Source of the DNA: a virus
Reading direction: 5' to 3' (one strand)
Length of the DNA stretch: 63,662 bases
Virus record (IMG/VR): IMGVR_UViG_3300032799_000186
Coordinates: 1 to 63,662 of that record
Shown: positions 54,037-61,680 of the stretch, piece by piece
Layout: each line of letters begins with the position of its first letter
Position numbering within the stretch: the first letter of the stretch is position 1
Translations under genes and position numbers: made by a program
Notes under the pieces: model-generated
The model's database searches: none
What the model saw: only the letters and a program-made list of their open reading frames with translations
What the model was told of the DNA's origin: nothing

Positions 54037-54246
54037 GGAGTTTGAAAGAGGTTGACTACTTTAGGTTTTTACAACCCACGGTGATCAGATCAGAGATCAT
54101 TTTGATTTTGATCTAGTAATCTATATGAGCTAAAGCACGGGATCAAAAGTCAAGTGGTTGATATTGCAAGAGAAAATGGAAATTGAGAAATGAGTAGAAA
54201 GGCTAGATAAAAGGTTGATTATACAAAGAAATTTGTACTTGAAAAT

Positions 54247-55878
54247 GTGCTAAAAATGGACATAAATTCCAGAGAAAACAAGGTGGAGATCAGCGGGTTT
54301 GGCCCCTTCGGGGCCAACCCGCAGGGCTTCGCCCCACCTGATTCTACTTACCATCTCGGGACTGGGGAAGATGTAGAGTTCCAGGTAGAGAACGGGTGGA
54401 CCCATATCTTGCACGCCCCTCCCTTCCTGCTGAGTGTGTTCGACCAGGAACTTCGCTACCCAACCCAGGTCGCTTTGGCCATGGAAGCCGGCTTCGTCGC
54501 TCAGGACGGGTGGGACGGCTGGATCCGGTTGCTTCGAAAGCCCACCCAGACCAACCCTTCCCCCAGGGTGCCCACAGGATTGCTTTCCGCTTTGATCAGG
54601 TTGTGCGGAAAGTTTGGGTTTACCTACCGGATCCATGATTCCAGAAACAAGCCCGCCGGAGACGTTCCAGAAATGGTGACGATCCCGCTTCGTGACTACC
54701 AGGAAGCGGCAGTCGAGGCGGCCTTGAAAGCAGGCCGTGGGGTTCTGGACATGCCACCCAGGTCTGGAAAGACCAGGACCATGGCTGAGATTCATCGGCG
54801 CCTGGCGCTTCCCACAGCTTGGCTGGCCCCGACAACCCGGATCGTGACTCAAACGGCCGAGGTGCTGGCCGGGTTTTTCGGGGAGAACTATGCTTTCACC
54901 CTGGTGGGATCGAAAGACTGGAAAGCGGCTTCCAGAAAAAAGATCGTGGTTTGCACAGCGGCGACGGCTGGGAACTTGCCGGCCGATTTCTGGAAAAGCC
55001 GGCAAGTGGTGGTGGTCGATGAATGGCATCACGCGGCAGCCAAGACCTACCGGGAAATACTCGATCATTGCGAGCACGTCTACTATAGGTTTGGGATGAC
55101 CGGTACTTTTTACCGCTCGGGCCTGGATGAACTGGCTATGCACGCTCTGCTCTCGAACGCGGTCTACAAGATCACAAGTCGGGAACTGTTGGCTCGGGGG
55201 TTCTTGATCCCGGTGAAGGTGGTGTTTATCCCGGTCCTCGGACACGTGCGGGGGTGCGGAACTGGATTCCAGACGGGACACGGGAAGGCGGGGATCCACG
55301 AGCACACCTACCGCCAGTCGATGGTGGCCCACGTTGCTCACTACCTCCAGAGCACCGGCCGGCGAGTCCTGGTGCTGGTTGGGACCAAGAAACAGGGCCG
55401 GGATCTGGAGACGGTCATCCGAACCCTGGTGCCCCGGGCGCCGGATGGATGCCAGCGCAAGTCGGTGGAGTTCATCTGTCACGACACCCCCAAGACGATC
55501 CAGGGGGAGATTCTGGAATCGTTCGTGGCTGGTCGGGAGGTGAAGGTGCTCATCGGGACCTCAATCGTGGGTGAGGGAGTGGACTTGCCAACGACCGACA
55601 GTTTGGTGTACGCCAAGGGGGAGAAGGCCGAGGTCACCTTGGTGCAGAACGCTTACCGGGTGGCGACGGCGGCCGAGGGAAAGGATTCTGCAATCATCGT
55701 GGACTTCGCTGACCGACACCACCGGAAACTGTTGCAGCACGCCCTGGAGCGGTTGAGAATCTACCACGAGGAACCAAGTTTTGAGGTGAAGGTGCTTCAA
55801 GATCCGCAGGAATTTCCCCAGTGGCTACAGGCGCAGGGAAAAAAGCTGGACCAAAATCTCTGGAACGGGGTTATCTAG
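54247..55878 (+). CDS. UvsW-like SF2 DNA helicase
   Basis: The 543-aa product has the UvsW-type N-terminal region (about 75-130: RYPTQVALAMEAGFVAQDGW, DGWIRLLR, then LIRLCGKFGFTYRIHD), then the SF2 core: P-loop PPRSGKTRTM (about 170), DEWH (about 257), FGMTGTF, and a C-terminal domain with IGTSIVGEGVDLPTTDSLVY and QNAYRVATAAEGKDSAII. UvsW remodels branched DNA and R-loops in T4. The GTG at 54247 (or ATG 54256) has no ribosome site, and a strong hairpin at 54293-54322 lies within the first codons, so the start is uncertain. Copy B of the direct repeat forms its 3' end. Confidence 0.8.
   Translation: MLKMDINSRENKVEISGFGPFGANPQGFAPPDSTYHLGTGEDVEFQVENGWTHILHAPPFLLSVFDQELRYPTQVALAMEAGFVAQDGWDGWIRLLRKPTQTNPSPRVPTGLLSALIRLCGKFGFTYRIHDSRNKPAGDVPEMVTIPLRDYQEAAVEAALKAGRGVLDMPPRSGKTRTMAEIHRRLALPTAWLAPTTRIVTQTAEVLAGFFGENYAFTLVGSKDWKAASRKKIVVCTAATAGNLPADFWKSRQVVVVDEWHHAAAKTYREILDHCEHVYYRFGMTGTFYRSGLDELAMHALLSNAVYKITSRELLARGFLIPVKVVFIPVLGHVRGCGTGFQTGHGKAGIHEHTYRQSMVAHVAHYLQSTGRRVLVLVGTKKQGRDLETVIRTLVPRAPDGCQRKSVEFICHDTPKTIQGEILESFVAGREVKVLIGTSIVGEGVDLPTTDSLVYAKGEKAEVTLVQNAYRVATAAEGKDSAIIVDFADRHHRKLLQHALERLRIYHEEPSFEVKVLQDPQEFPQWLQAQGKKLDQNLWNGVI
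54293..54334 (+). promoter_or_regulatory. Very stable tandem UUCG-type hairpins at the helicase start
   Basis: GCGGGTT then GGCCCC (54293-54306) pair with GGGGCC then AACCCGC (54310-54322), giving 13 base pairs with one bulged T and a TTC loop. A second GGGC-TTC-GCCC hairpin follows at 54324. They lie inside the apparent reading frame and would strongly affect initiation. Confidence 0.5.
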
Positions 55879-55885
55879 GTTGAGG
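55839..55885 (+). repeat. Direct repeat copy B, right end of the UvsW-like gene
   Basis: Shares 16 identical bases with copy A (53886-53901), followed by a gapped similar segment. It covers the last codons and stop of the helicase gene. Copies are about 1.95 kb apart. Confidence 0.7.
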
Positions 55886-55894
55886 CAAACGATA

Positions 55895-55959
55895 GTCCCC
55901 TTCCGGGTGGCTGGGCGGAGTAACCCCCCCCCCTACTTCGACCGCCCCCGGAAGGGGAC
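55895..55959 (+). ncRNA. Large GC-rich stem-loop with a C10 run
   Basis: GTCCCCTTCCGGG (55895) pairs perfectly with CCCGGAAGGGGAC (55947-55959). Inside, GGCGG can pair with CCGCC, and the loop holds ten C's at 55924-55933. No gene lies here. It could protect the helicase mRNA 3' end or be a small structured RNA. Confidence 0.4.
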
Positions 55960-56035
55960 CTTGAAATCAAAGGGTTTCCTTGAGGACTTAGCTGTGCTAC
56001 AGAGAAACTTGCTTGCCTTGAGTAGCAGGCGCCAC

Positions 56036-56077
56036 GCCCCGTAGATCAACGTCCCTTGGTCTACGGGGCCTTCTTTT
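56036..56077 (+). terminator. Rho-independent terminator before gene 56088
   Basis: GCCCCGTAGA (56036) pairs with TCTACGGGGC (56060-56069), followed by CTTCTTTT. It ends the helicase transcript. About 158 bases between helicase stop and this stem contain only the GC-rich stem-loop and an unstructured stretch. Confidence 0.8.
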
Positions 56078-56087
56078 GGGAGGATCC

Positions 56088-56495
56088 ATGGCTGACTTGC
56101 TGACCGCCGACGCCAAAAAGATGACTGCCCAGCAACGGAGCGAGGCCATGATGCGGGTGGCCATGCAGAGCCCAGACCACCTGCGACAGTGGCTGGAGGC
56201 GAGCGGCCGGCGCTGGTTGGTGTTCGATGCGTCGGCTTTGGTGGAGTCGCTGCCCTGGCCCGGAGGGGTCGAGGCGTTGACCCAGATCGTGGCGTGCTAT
56301 CGAGACCACCGGTCAGTTCAGCCCAGCGGGAGGACGGAGCCGTTGCAGGATCCCATGACCGGGGAGACCATCAACGTGCCGGTGATGAAGGGTGAGACCC
56401 TGGAAGTCGAGGAGCTGGATCGGGTGATTCGGTACCTCATTGGGCAAGCCACGGAGAGGGATCCGTCATGGAAGCTGGAAAACCCGCCGATGTGA
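56088..56495 (+). CDS. Hypothetical early-region protein (135 aa)
   Basis: No family is recognised. A soluble alpha/beta protein with a helical N-terminal half (TAQQRSEAMMRVAMQSPDHL) and a small beta region (MTGETINVPVMKGETLEVEE). GGGAGGA supports the ATG. It overlaps the Hfq-like gene by 28 bases in another frame. It starts the replication-region operon after the terminator. Confidence 0.65.
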   Translation: MADLLTADAKKMTAQQRSEAMMRVAMQSPDHLRQWLEASGRRWLVFDASALVESLPWPGGVEALTQIVACYRDHRSVQPSGRTEPLQDPMTGETINVPVMKGETLEVEELDRVIRYLIGQATERDPSWKLENPPM

Positions 56496-56719
56496 GCAAG
56501 GGTAAGTATGGCCCCGAGAGCAGGATGTTCGATGCTCTGAAGGGGGCCGAAGTTCTGATTTCCTGGAATAACGGAGACCCGGGGATGCGTGCTAAGCTGA
56601 TTTGGGTGGACCGTTATACTCTGGGAGTGAAACTTCGGAATGGGTCTATGGCGATGGTCTACAAACTTGCCATCAAGTTCATCGAGGCTGGAGATCAGAA
56701 GGACTCACCTCAACCATGA
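56468..56719 (+). CDS. Hfq/Sm-like RNA-binding protein
   Basis: The 83-aa product has a helix-like N-terminal part and then an Sm-type pattern: MFDALKGAEVLISWNNGD, MRAKLIWVDRYTLGVKL and the Sm2-like MAMVYKLAIKFIE. Host Hfq has YKHA at the equivalent place; here it is YKLA, so the key His is missing. The length fits Hfq. If real it may compete with or replace host Hfq in small-RNA control, or serve another Sm function. GGAGAGGG gives a good ribosome site inside the previous gene. Confidence 0.6.
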   Translation: MEAGKPADVSKGKYGPESRMFDALKGAEVLISWNNGDPGMRAKLIWVDRYTLGVKLRNGSMAMVYKLAIKFIEAGDQKDSPQP

Positions 56720-56734
56720 CCAAAGGGACGAAAC

Positions 56735-57358
56735 ATGCCAATGGCGCAACTGCTGCTCAGGGACTACAGTGACTATTTTCTCCAAACCGCGTACATCAAA
56801 AAGCTGAAAGCCTCCGGTGGGTACATTACCGGGGTCAAGATAACACCAGAGCGGATCCAGGCCATAGAGCGGATGGCGATCTGGTGTCGTGAGCGTCGGC
56901 TGGATCCCAGGCACTGGCTCCAGAGCCTGTTCGAATCCCGCCGATGGATCTTCCCGCCGCAGTGGAACCAGTTGACCTCAGCCAAGCACCTCGCAAAGTA
57001 CCCAACCATCCCCGTGAGCCAACCGTACCAGCAGAAGATGCAGAATGAGCTGTTGGTCGGCCAAACGAGGAGGGGGGCCACGTTCGACGTGAACCGGGAC
57101 CTTTCCCCAGCAACCGAGGCCATCAAGGCCAGGCATCTTTACCACCAGGAGTCTGACCGGTGCCAGGCCGGGATGAAGTCTGAGACCATGGGGTACCACC
57201 CCTTGAGCACTGTTTGCGCCAGGTGCCCCCGGGCGAGAGAGTGCGAGCAGGCGTTGAGGGCGCTGGCGAACTTTGACATTGTGGCCTTGCGCCAGGGGGC
57301 GATCTCTCTGGAGCAGGCAGCGGCGCAGGAGCGCAAACGATTCTATGAACGCCATTGA
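56735..57358 (+). CDS. Cysteine-cluster protein of the replication operon (207 aa)
   Basis: No family is recognised. Basic, mostly helical (ERIQAIERMAIWCRERRLDP). Its last third holds four cysteines (DRCQAG, then VCARCPRARECEQ), a zinc or iron-sulphur-type cluster. A similar C-x2-CP...C pattern recurs in the 62723 product. It overlaps the DnaB-like helicase gene by 14 bases, so a helicase-loader or accessory role is plausible. Confidence 0.6.
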   Translation: MPMAQLLLRDYSDYFLQTAYIKKLKASGGYITGVKITPERIQAIERMAIWCRERRLDPRHWLQSLFESRRWIFPPQWNQLTSAKHLAKYPTIPVSQPYQQKMQNELLVGQTRRGATFDVNRDLSPATEAIKARHLYHQESDRCQAGMKSETMGYHPLSTVCARCPRARECEQALRALANFDIVALRQGAISLEQAAAQERKRFYERH

Positions 57359-58781
57359 CCGGCAGCCTGTTGCCAGGCAGCCGGCCAATGTCGAGGCCCA
57401 GCCGAACCTTCCCTTCGGTTCGGACTTCCAGGCTTCGCTGTTGCGGTTGCTGCTAGAGGATTCTGGGTTCGCCCATGCGGTCAGCGAACACCTGAACCCG
57501 TCCTACTTTGAGAGTCCCCCGTTGGCCTGGGCGTGGGCTTTCTGCCAGCGGTATCAATCCCAATACGGCAGCATGCCCACCACCCGGTTGCTGTTCGAGC
57601 AATCCCGGAGCGTGGACCAGCGCATCCGACCCCTTTATACGGCCACCATCGAGGTAGTGGCCGCCGCCAGCCTTCGAGAGGAAAAATGGATCCGTGACCA
57701 GGTGCTGGAGTTCATTCGGAGGAACGTGTTCGTCGCGGCGTTCCGGGACTGCAAGGATCTCTACAACGCCGGCAAGGCCACCGAAGCCTACGATTTGATG
57801 ATGGAGCGGATGGAACGGATCCGGATCACGGTTTTTGAACAGGTGGATCGGGAGTGGGTGTGCGCTGGTTTGCCGGCACGGCAATCGGCTCGGCTGGGGG
57901 TTGACGGGCGGAGCGATACGATCACGACTGGGCTCCGGTCGCTGGACAAGGTTCTGGAGGGTGGGTTGCACCTGGGTGAACTGGGGATCTGGATCGCGGA
58001 GCCCAAGACCGGCAAAACCACGATGCTGGTGAACCATGGGATTGCCGGCGCCCGGCTGGCCTTCAAAAACGTCCTGCATTGCGTGTTCGAGGGGTCCAGG
58101 AAACAGGTCGTGAATCGGTATGACGCGGCTTTCAGCGAAGAACTTTACAGTCGGGTGAAGGCCGGCGAGATGGGGGACAAGAAGTACGAGGTCTTGCTGG
58201 CTGAGTACAAGATGCTGTCTAGCAAGCTGGTGGTCCGAGCCTTCACCGAGCGGTGGGATTATTCGGTGGTCGATGTCCACGAGGAAATTCGCACGCTCAA
58301 GCGGGAGCACGGCTGGGAGCCCCAGCTTGTTGTCGTGGACTACGGGGACCTGCTGCGCGGCCGGGAGAAGCACTACAACAGCGAGACCGAAAAGCAGCGG
58401 GCGGCTTATCGGGATCTGAAGTCCCTGGCTAACAGGGGGTATGCGGTCTGGAGCGCCACCCAGAGCAAGCGGCCGAAGGAAGGGGATGAGAACAAGCCCC
58501 GGTGGCTCAGGAGCCGGGACGTGGCGGACTGCTACGACAAAATTCGGGTGTCGGATTTTGGGGGTAGCATCAACCTGACCCTGGAGGAAAAGAACCTGGG
58601 ACTGGCCCGGTTGCTGTTTGAATACTACCGGGATAACGAGGCTGAGAATAGCGTCGTGGTTCGAGCTGACTTTTCGCGGATGCTGATCAAAGAGGAGTTG
58701 GGGTTGACCAGCCCGGCGGTGCCCGGGATGGAATCGAGTAAACTAGGCCAGCTTCCCAGACAGGCACTGGCCCCAATATGA
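57345..58781 (+). CDS. DnaB-like replicative helicase
   Basis: The 478-aa protein has a DnaB-type helical N-terminal domain (SLLRLLLEDSGFAHAVSEHL, with RPLYTATIEVVAAASLR) and a RecA-like motor with Walker A AEPKTGKTT (about 217) and Walker B LVVVDYGDL (about 330). ATQSKRP and DVADCYDKIRVSDFG fit the DnaB sensor and H4 regions. It unwinds DNA at the phage fork. The ATG at 57345 lies within the previous gene; the ribosome site is distant (AGGAG 57327). Confidence 0.85.
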   Translation: MNAIDRQPVARQPANVEAQPNLPFGSDFQASLLRLLLEDSGFAHAVSEHLNPSYFESPPLAWAWAFCQRYQSQYGSMPTTRLLFEQSRSVDQRIRPLYTATIEVVAAASLREEKWIRDQVLEFIRRNVFVAAFRDCKDLYNAGKATEAYDLMMERMERIRITVFEQVDREWVCAGLPARQSARLGVDGRSDTITTGLRSLDKVLEGGLHLGELGIWIAEPKTGKTTMLVNHGIAGARLAFKNVLHCVFEGSRKQVVNRYDAAFSEELYSRVKAGEMGDKKYEVLLAEYKMLSSKLVVRAFTERWDYSVVDVHEEIRTLKREHGWEPQLVVVDYGDLLRGREKHYNSETEKQRAAYRDLKSLANRGYAVWSATQSKRPKEGDENKPRWLRSRDVADCYDKIRVSDFGGSINLTLEEKNLGLARLLFEYYRDNEAENSVVVRADFSRMLIKEELGLTSPAVPGMESSKLGQLPRQALAPI

Positions 58782-58792
58782 GGGAGGATGCA

Positions 58793-58978
58793 ATGACCCT
58801 GGTCGAGATCGACGCCGAAATTCGTCGCCTGCAAGCGGAGCGGGATCTGATGCGTGAGGCCATTTGGGCGCGGCAGCAACAAGAGTTCGAACGGGAACGC
58901 CAGGAGCGGATGCAGTTGCGGATCGCGGCGGAGACTGGGGGTCGAAACGAACCGGAACCGGAGGGACTGCGGGTGTGA
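58793..58978 (+). CDS. Small coiled-coil protein between helicase and primase (61 aa)
   Basis: The ATG at 58793 follows GGGAGGA. Almost all of it is one charged helix (IDAEIRRLQAERDLMREAIW, then ARQQQEFERERQER). It overlaps the primase GTG by 4 bases (GTGTGA). It may couple helicase and primase, but no family is recognised. Confidence 0.6.
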   Translation: MTLVEIDAEIRRLQAERDLMREAIWARQQQEFERERQERMQLRIAAETGGRNEPEPEGLRV

Positions 58979-60003
58979 ACCCCCTCATCACCCGAGCCAT
59001 CGAGCTGTTCGACCTGTTGGGCTACGTGATCGATCACGGGGGTGAGGAAGCCCAGGTCAACCAGTGGGCGCTGGTGTGCCCAACTTGTGGAAAAAAGAAA
59101 CTGGTGGTGGATCTCGGGCGGCGGGCTTGGCATTGCTGGGTGTGTGAGCAGTACGGGGCAGCGGATGCCCGCACTGGGAAGCGCCAGGTACTCCAGGGCG
59201 CCGGCGGGCTCATCGACCTGGTGCAATTTCTGGAGGGATGGGATCGAAAACGGGCGGCTGAGTTTGTGCTGGCTCAGACCAATCTCCAGCCCCCAAATCT
59301 GGGGCATATCGACGGGGATCTCCGGGCCAGCGTGGCGAAGGAGCTAGATGGGCTGAGAACATTGCCACAACTTTCTTGCCCAGAATGCACGAAAAAGATT
59401 GACGGCGCTATGCCGTATATGGTACAACGAGGGATAAGCATGGAGGACGTTCGGATGTTCGGTCTGTTTTATTGCGACGGAGGGCGTTACCGGGGAAGGC
59501 TGATCTTCCCGGTGTACGAGGACGGCCGGTTGGTCTACTTCCAGGGCCGGGCGATGTGGGAGTCGAAAGAGCCTGGATTTTTGAAGTCGTTGAACCCGGT
59601 GCGAGAAGAGGGCGCGGGGGTGAGCAGTGAGGTGTTGTTCAACTTGGATCAGGCGCGGTTCGCCGCGAGAGTGGCCATCACCGAAGGCCCCATCGACGCG
59701 GTTCACGTTGGGCCGGATGCGGTTTGTACCTTCGGGAAGAAAATCTCCGCGACCCAGATCGCCAAGATGCTGCGGGCTGGGGTCAAGGCGGTGGATTTGA
59801 TCTGGGATGGCCCGAGTGAGCGGGAGCCCCAGGGCGCCTGGCCGGAGATGTTTGCGGTAGCCCCGACGCTGGCCACGCTGTTCGACACCAGGCTGGTGTT
59901 TGTGCCTCAGAAGGATCCGGGGAGCTGGTCTCGGGCTGAGAACGCTTTTTTCAGGACACAGGGGCGTCCTGTGTCCTCTTTCGCCCAAGTGGCCCGACTC
60001 TAG
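58975..60003 (+). CDS. DnaG-type primase (zinc finger and TOPRIM)
   Basis: GTG start with GGAGGG upstream. The 342-aa product has a CPTC (about 35) and CWVC (about 54) zinc finger, a short RNA-polymerase-like core and a TOPRIM motif VAITEGPIDAVHVGPDA (about 234). It makes RNA primers beside the DnaB-like helicase. It is shorter than bacterial DnaG and lacks an obvious helicase-binding domain, as in other phage primases. An operator-like sequence lies in its coding region at 59399-59420. Confidence 0.85.
   Translation: MNPLITRAIELFDLLGYVIDHGGEEAQVNQWALVCPTCGKKKLVVDLGRRAWHCWVCEQYGAADARTGKRQVLQGAGGLIDLVQFLEGWDRKRAAEFVLAQTNLQPPNLGHIDGDLRASVAKELDGLRTLPQLSCPECTKKIDGAMPYMVQRGISMEDVRMFGLFYCDGGRYRGRLIFPVYEDGRLVYFQGRAMWESKEPGFLKSLNPVREEGAGVSSEVLFNLDQARFAARVAITEGPIDAVHVGPDAVCTFGKKISATQIAKMLRAGVKAVDLIWDGPSEREPQGAWPEMFAVAPTLATLFDTRLVFVPQKDPGSWSRAENAFFRTQGRPVSSFAQVARL
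59399..59420 (+). promoter_or_regulatory. Operator-like sequence inside the primase gene
   Basis: TGACGGC..TATGCCGTATAT here matches the regulon promoters at 61735 with two changes in the centre and one at the end. There is no matching -35 at the proper distance. It encodes DGAMPYM, so coincidence or a decoy/roadblock site are both possible. Confidence 0.4.
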
Positions 60004-60022
60004 GGCCTGAGAGGAGAGCGCC

Positions 60023-60283
60023 ATGACCAAGGAAGCGATTTTGGGACCCAGTGCTGACCGAGTAAAAACTGATATGCGAATGCCCCAGTTGCTGGTGAAG
60101 CGGGTCAAGGAGATGTCCGAGGTGCTGGGGGTGCCCCAAAACGCCCTCTACGCCATGGGGGTAGCTTTGTTGCTGGTGACCATGGTCCCGATGGTTCATC
60201 CTGGGAAAAAGCGGATCCAGATGCTCCGGGAGCTGGGGGAACTGTTTCGGAACGTGATTTCTGGGGCTGAAAAAACAGCATAG
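60023..60283 (+). CDS. Ribbon-helix-helix transcription regulator
   Basis: The 86-aa protein carries an Arc/CopG-type RHH unit: strand VKTDMRMPQ (14-22), helix A LLVKRVKEMSEVLG, turn VPQNA, helix B LYAMGVALLLVTM. RHH dimers bind short palindromes by their strands. It is translated from GAGGAGAGCG, and the first copy of the 17-bp palindromic promoter lies 46 bases after its stop. It is therefore the best candidate to control the three downstream promoters. Target binding is inference. Confidence 0.7.
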   Translation: MTKEAILGPSADRVKTDMRMPQLLVKRVKEMSEVLGVPQNALYAMGVALLLVTMVPMVHPGKKRIQMLRELGELFRNVISGAEKTA

Positions 60284-60328
60284 TTATCTTGTAGTTGCAA
60301 AGAATCGACATCAACCGTCGTTTTTTTG

Positions 60329-60357
60329 TTGACAAGTACGGCATTATGCCGTACAAT
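60329..60357 (+). promoter_or_regulatory. Promoter P1 with palindromic operator
   Basis: TTGACA (60329-60334), 17 bases, TACAAT (60352-60357). A perfect palindrome TACGGCATTATGCCGTA (60337-60353) fills the spacer. The preceding T7 run follows a weak CGAC/GTCG stem (60306-60320) that might end the upstream unit. Drives gene 60394. Confidence 0.8.
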
Positions 60358-60393
60358 GGGATCGGAAGGTAGGAAACAAGAACGGAGGATCCC

Positions 60394-61680
60394 ATGAATC
60401 GCTTTTCCGGTCACGACAAGCGGGTGACGCTGCACCTGGCGCTGCACAGTGCGGTCGCCAGAACTATTCCGGGACTCATCGAGGCCCTGGGGGCGACGGA
60501 GGCGGCTGGCTGGGACCTGGCGCTTGTCCCCCAGGCGGCGGTCGAGGTGATTTACGCCACTTTCGATGAGGCTTTCGAGAAACTGGTGGTGTCGGAGTTC
60601 GAGGCCGATCCCAGTTACCTCATCGACCTGGGTACTGGGTGCCCGGGAACGTGCCCCCTTTGCGGGCACAACCCCATTCGCTGGGTGTTCCGCGTGGTGA
60701 ACCACCGAGAGGGTGGCAGCGCGGTGGAGTGCGGGTCCGAGTGCATCGTGACTTGGGGAATTTCGGTGAAAGGTGCTGAGACCGCTGAGGCGGCTCGGGC
60801 CATCCTGGAGTCCCAGATTCGCAAGGCGATTCGCCGCCTGCTCATCGAGGGGTGGCACAAAGAGACAGGGTTCAGCGCCGGGTGGTTTGCGGCAACTTTC
60901 GAGTCCCTGGAGCGGATCCGGGCGCATCGGGAGCTGCCCTACAACGTGAGGAATGGCGCCTGGCACAAGCGGCGTGACATGCGGAAACTGGAGCGGTTCT
61001 ACAACAGGACTGGCTGGTTGAACACCGAGATCCGGTGGAATGAGCTGGCCAGAATCGTGAACTTCTGCCGGGCCAACGACACGGAGATCAAGCTGCCTTT
61101 CCTGGCCCCCTTTGTTCCCAAGGCGGCGGCCACCAAGGCGGCCATCGAGGCGGGGACGATCAAGACCGAGGCTCTGGCCCCCAAGGGCAAGCCGGTGGAT
61201 GTCAGACCGGTGGGTACACTGGAGTTGCCGCTGTCTCCGAAGGTCGAGGCGGCGCCGGAGGTCGAGATGGTGCCCGAGATTATCACCCCCATCTATCCCG
61301 AGCCCGAGATGGACGCGGAGGCGGCGGCTCGGGAGGCCGAGCTGGCTTGGGTGCGGGAGCAGGCGGCGAAGGACGAGCCCATCAACGACGGTGCCCCTTA
61401 TGCCCCGGGTGAGGAGGCCAAAGTGGTGGCGGCGTTTGAAGTGACGGACGTGATGAGCATTCTGGGCAAGGCCCTGGTGGACGCGGCGGATGCGGCCTTG
61501 ACCCAGGCGGCGGACCTGGCCGAGTGCAAGCTGGCGAAACTGGAGTCCGAGGCCGATGGCGGGATCACCCTGGATGACAGGGTTCCCGAGTATGCCCCCC
61601 CGCCGTCGGTTCCGAAGTCGGCCCAGTTGGCTCTGGACTTCAGCGCGGTGTGCCGGGAACTGGTTTTTCGTGCTAAGTAA
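60394..61680 (+). CDS. Zinc-ribbon protein of the palindrome regulon (428 aa)
   Basis: No family is recognised. Residues 83-117 hold a cysteine set (CPGTCPLC, then ECGSEC) with H104, probably a zinc ribbon. Helical sequence follows, then a long Ala/Glu/Pro-rich acidic part (about 270-400), probably flexible. First gene behind promoter P1, preceded by CGGAGGA. The acidic tail suggests interaction with a nucleic-acid enzyme, but that is guesswork. Confidence 0.65.
   Translation: MNRFSGHDKRVTLHLALHSAVARTIPGLIEALGATEAAGWDLALVPQAAVEVIYATFDEAFEKLVVSEFEADPSYLIDLGTGCPGTCPLCGHNPIRWVFRVVNHREGGSAVECGSECIVTWGISVKGAETAEAARAILESQIRKAIRRLLIEGWHKETGFSAGWFAATFESLERIRAHRELPYNVRNGAWHKRRDMRKLERFYNRTGWLNTEIRWNELARIVNFCRANDTEIKLPFLAPFVPKAAATKAAIEAGTIKTEALAPKGKPVDVRPVGTLELPLSPKVEAAPEVEMVPEIITPIYPEPEMDAEAAAREAELAWVREQAAKDEPINDGAPYAPGEEAKVVAAFEVTDVMSILGKALVDAADAALTQAADLAECKLAKLESEADGGITLDDRVPEYAPPPSVPKSAQLALDFSAVCRELVFRAK

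Larger units (their letters stand above)
53877..54246 (+). other. Gene-free region with a candidate structured RNA and an AT-rich leader
   Basis: The left half (53884-54040) is GC-rich and folds strongly. The right half (54041-54246) is distinctly AT-rich, with small inverted repeats (AGATCA/TGATCT at 54087-54114) and a palindrome TACAAA-GAAA-TTTGTA at 54222-54237. TATACA at 54220 is a weak -10 candidate for the helicase gene, but it lacks a -35. No convincing small gene is seen in either strand. Confidence 0.6.

Noticed and set aside
54052-54080. TTGACT as a -35 for the UvsW-like gene
   Set aside because: No acceptable -10 lies 16-18 bases downstream.
53877-54246. tRNA gene in the gene-free region
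   Set aside because: Nested stems are present but no cloverleaf with a T-loop GTTCRA or a CCA-like acceptor pairing was found.
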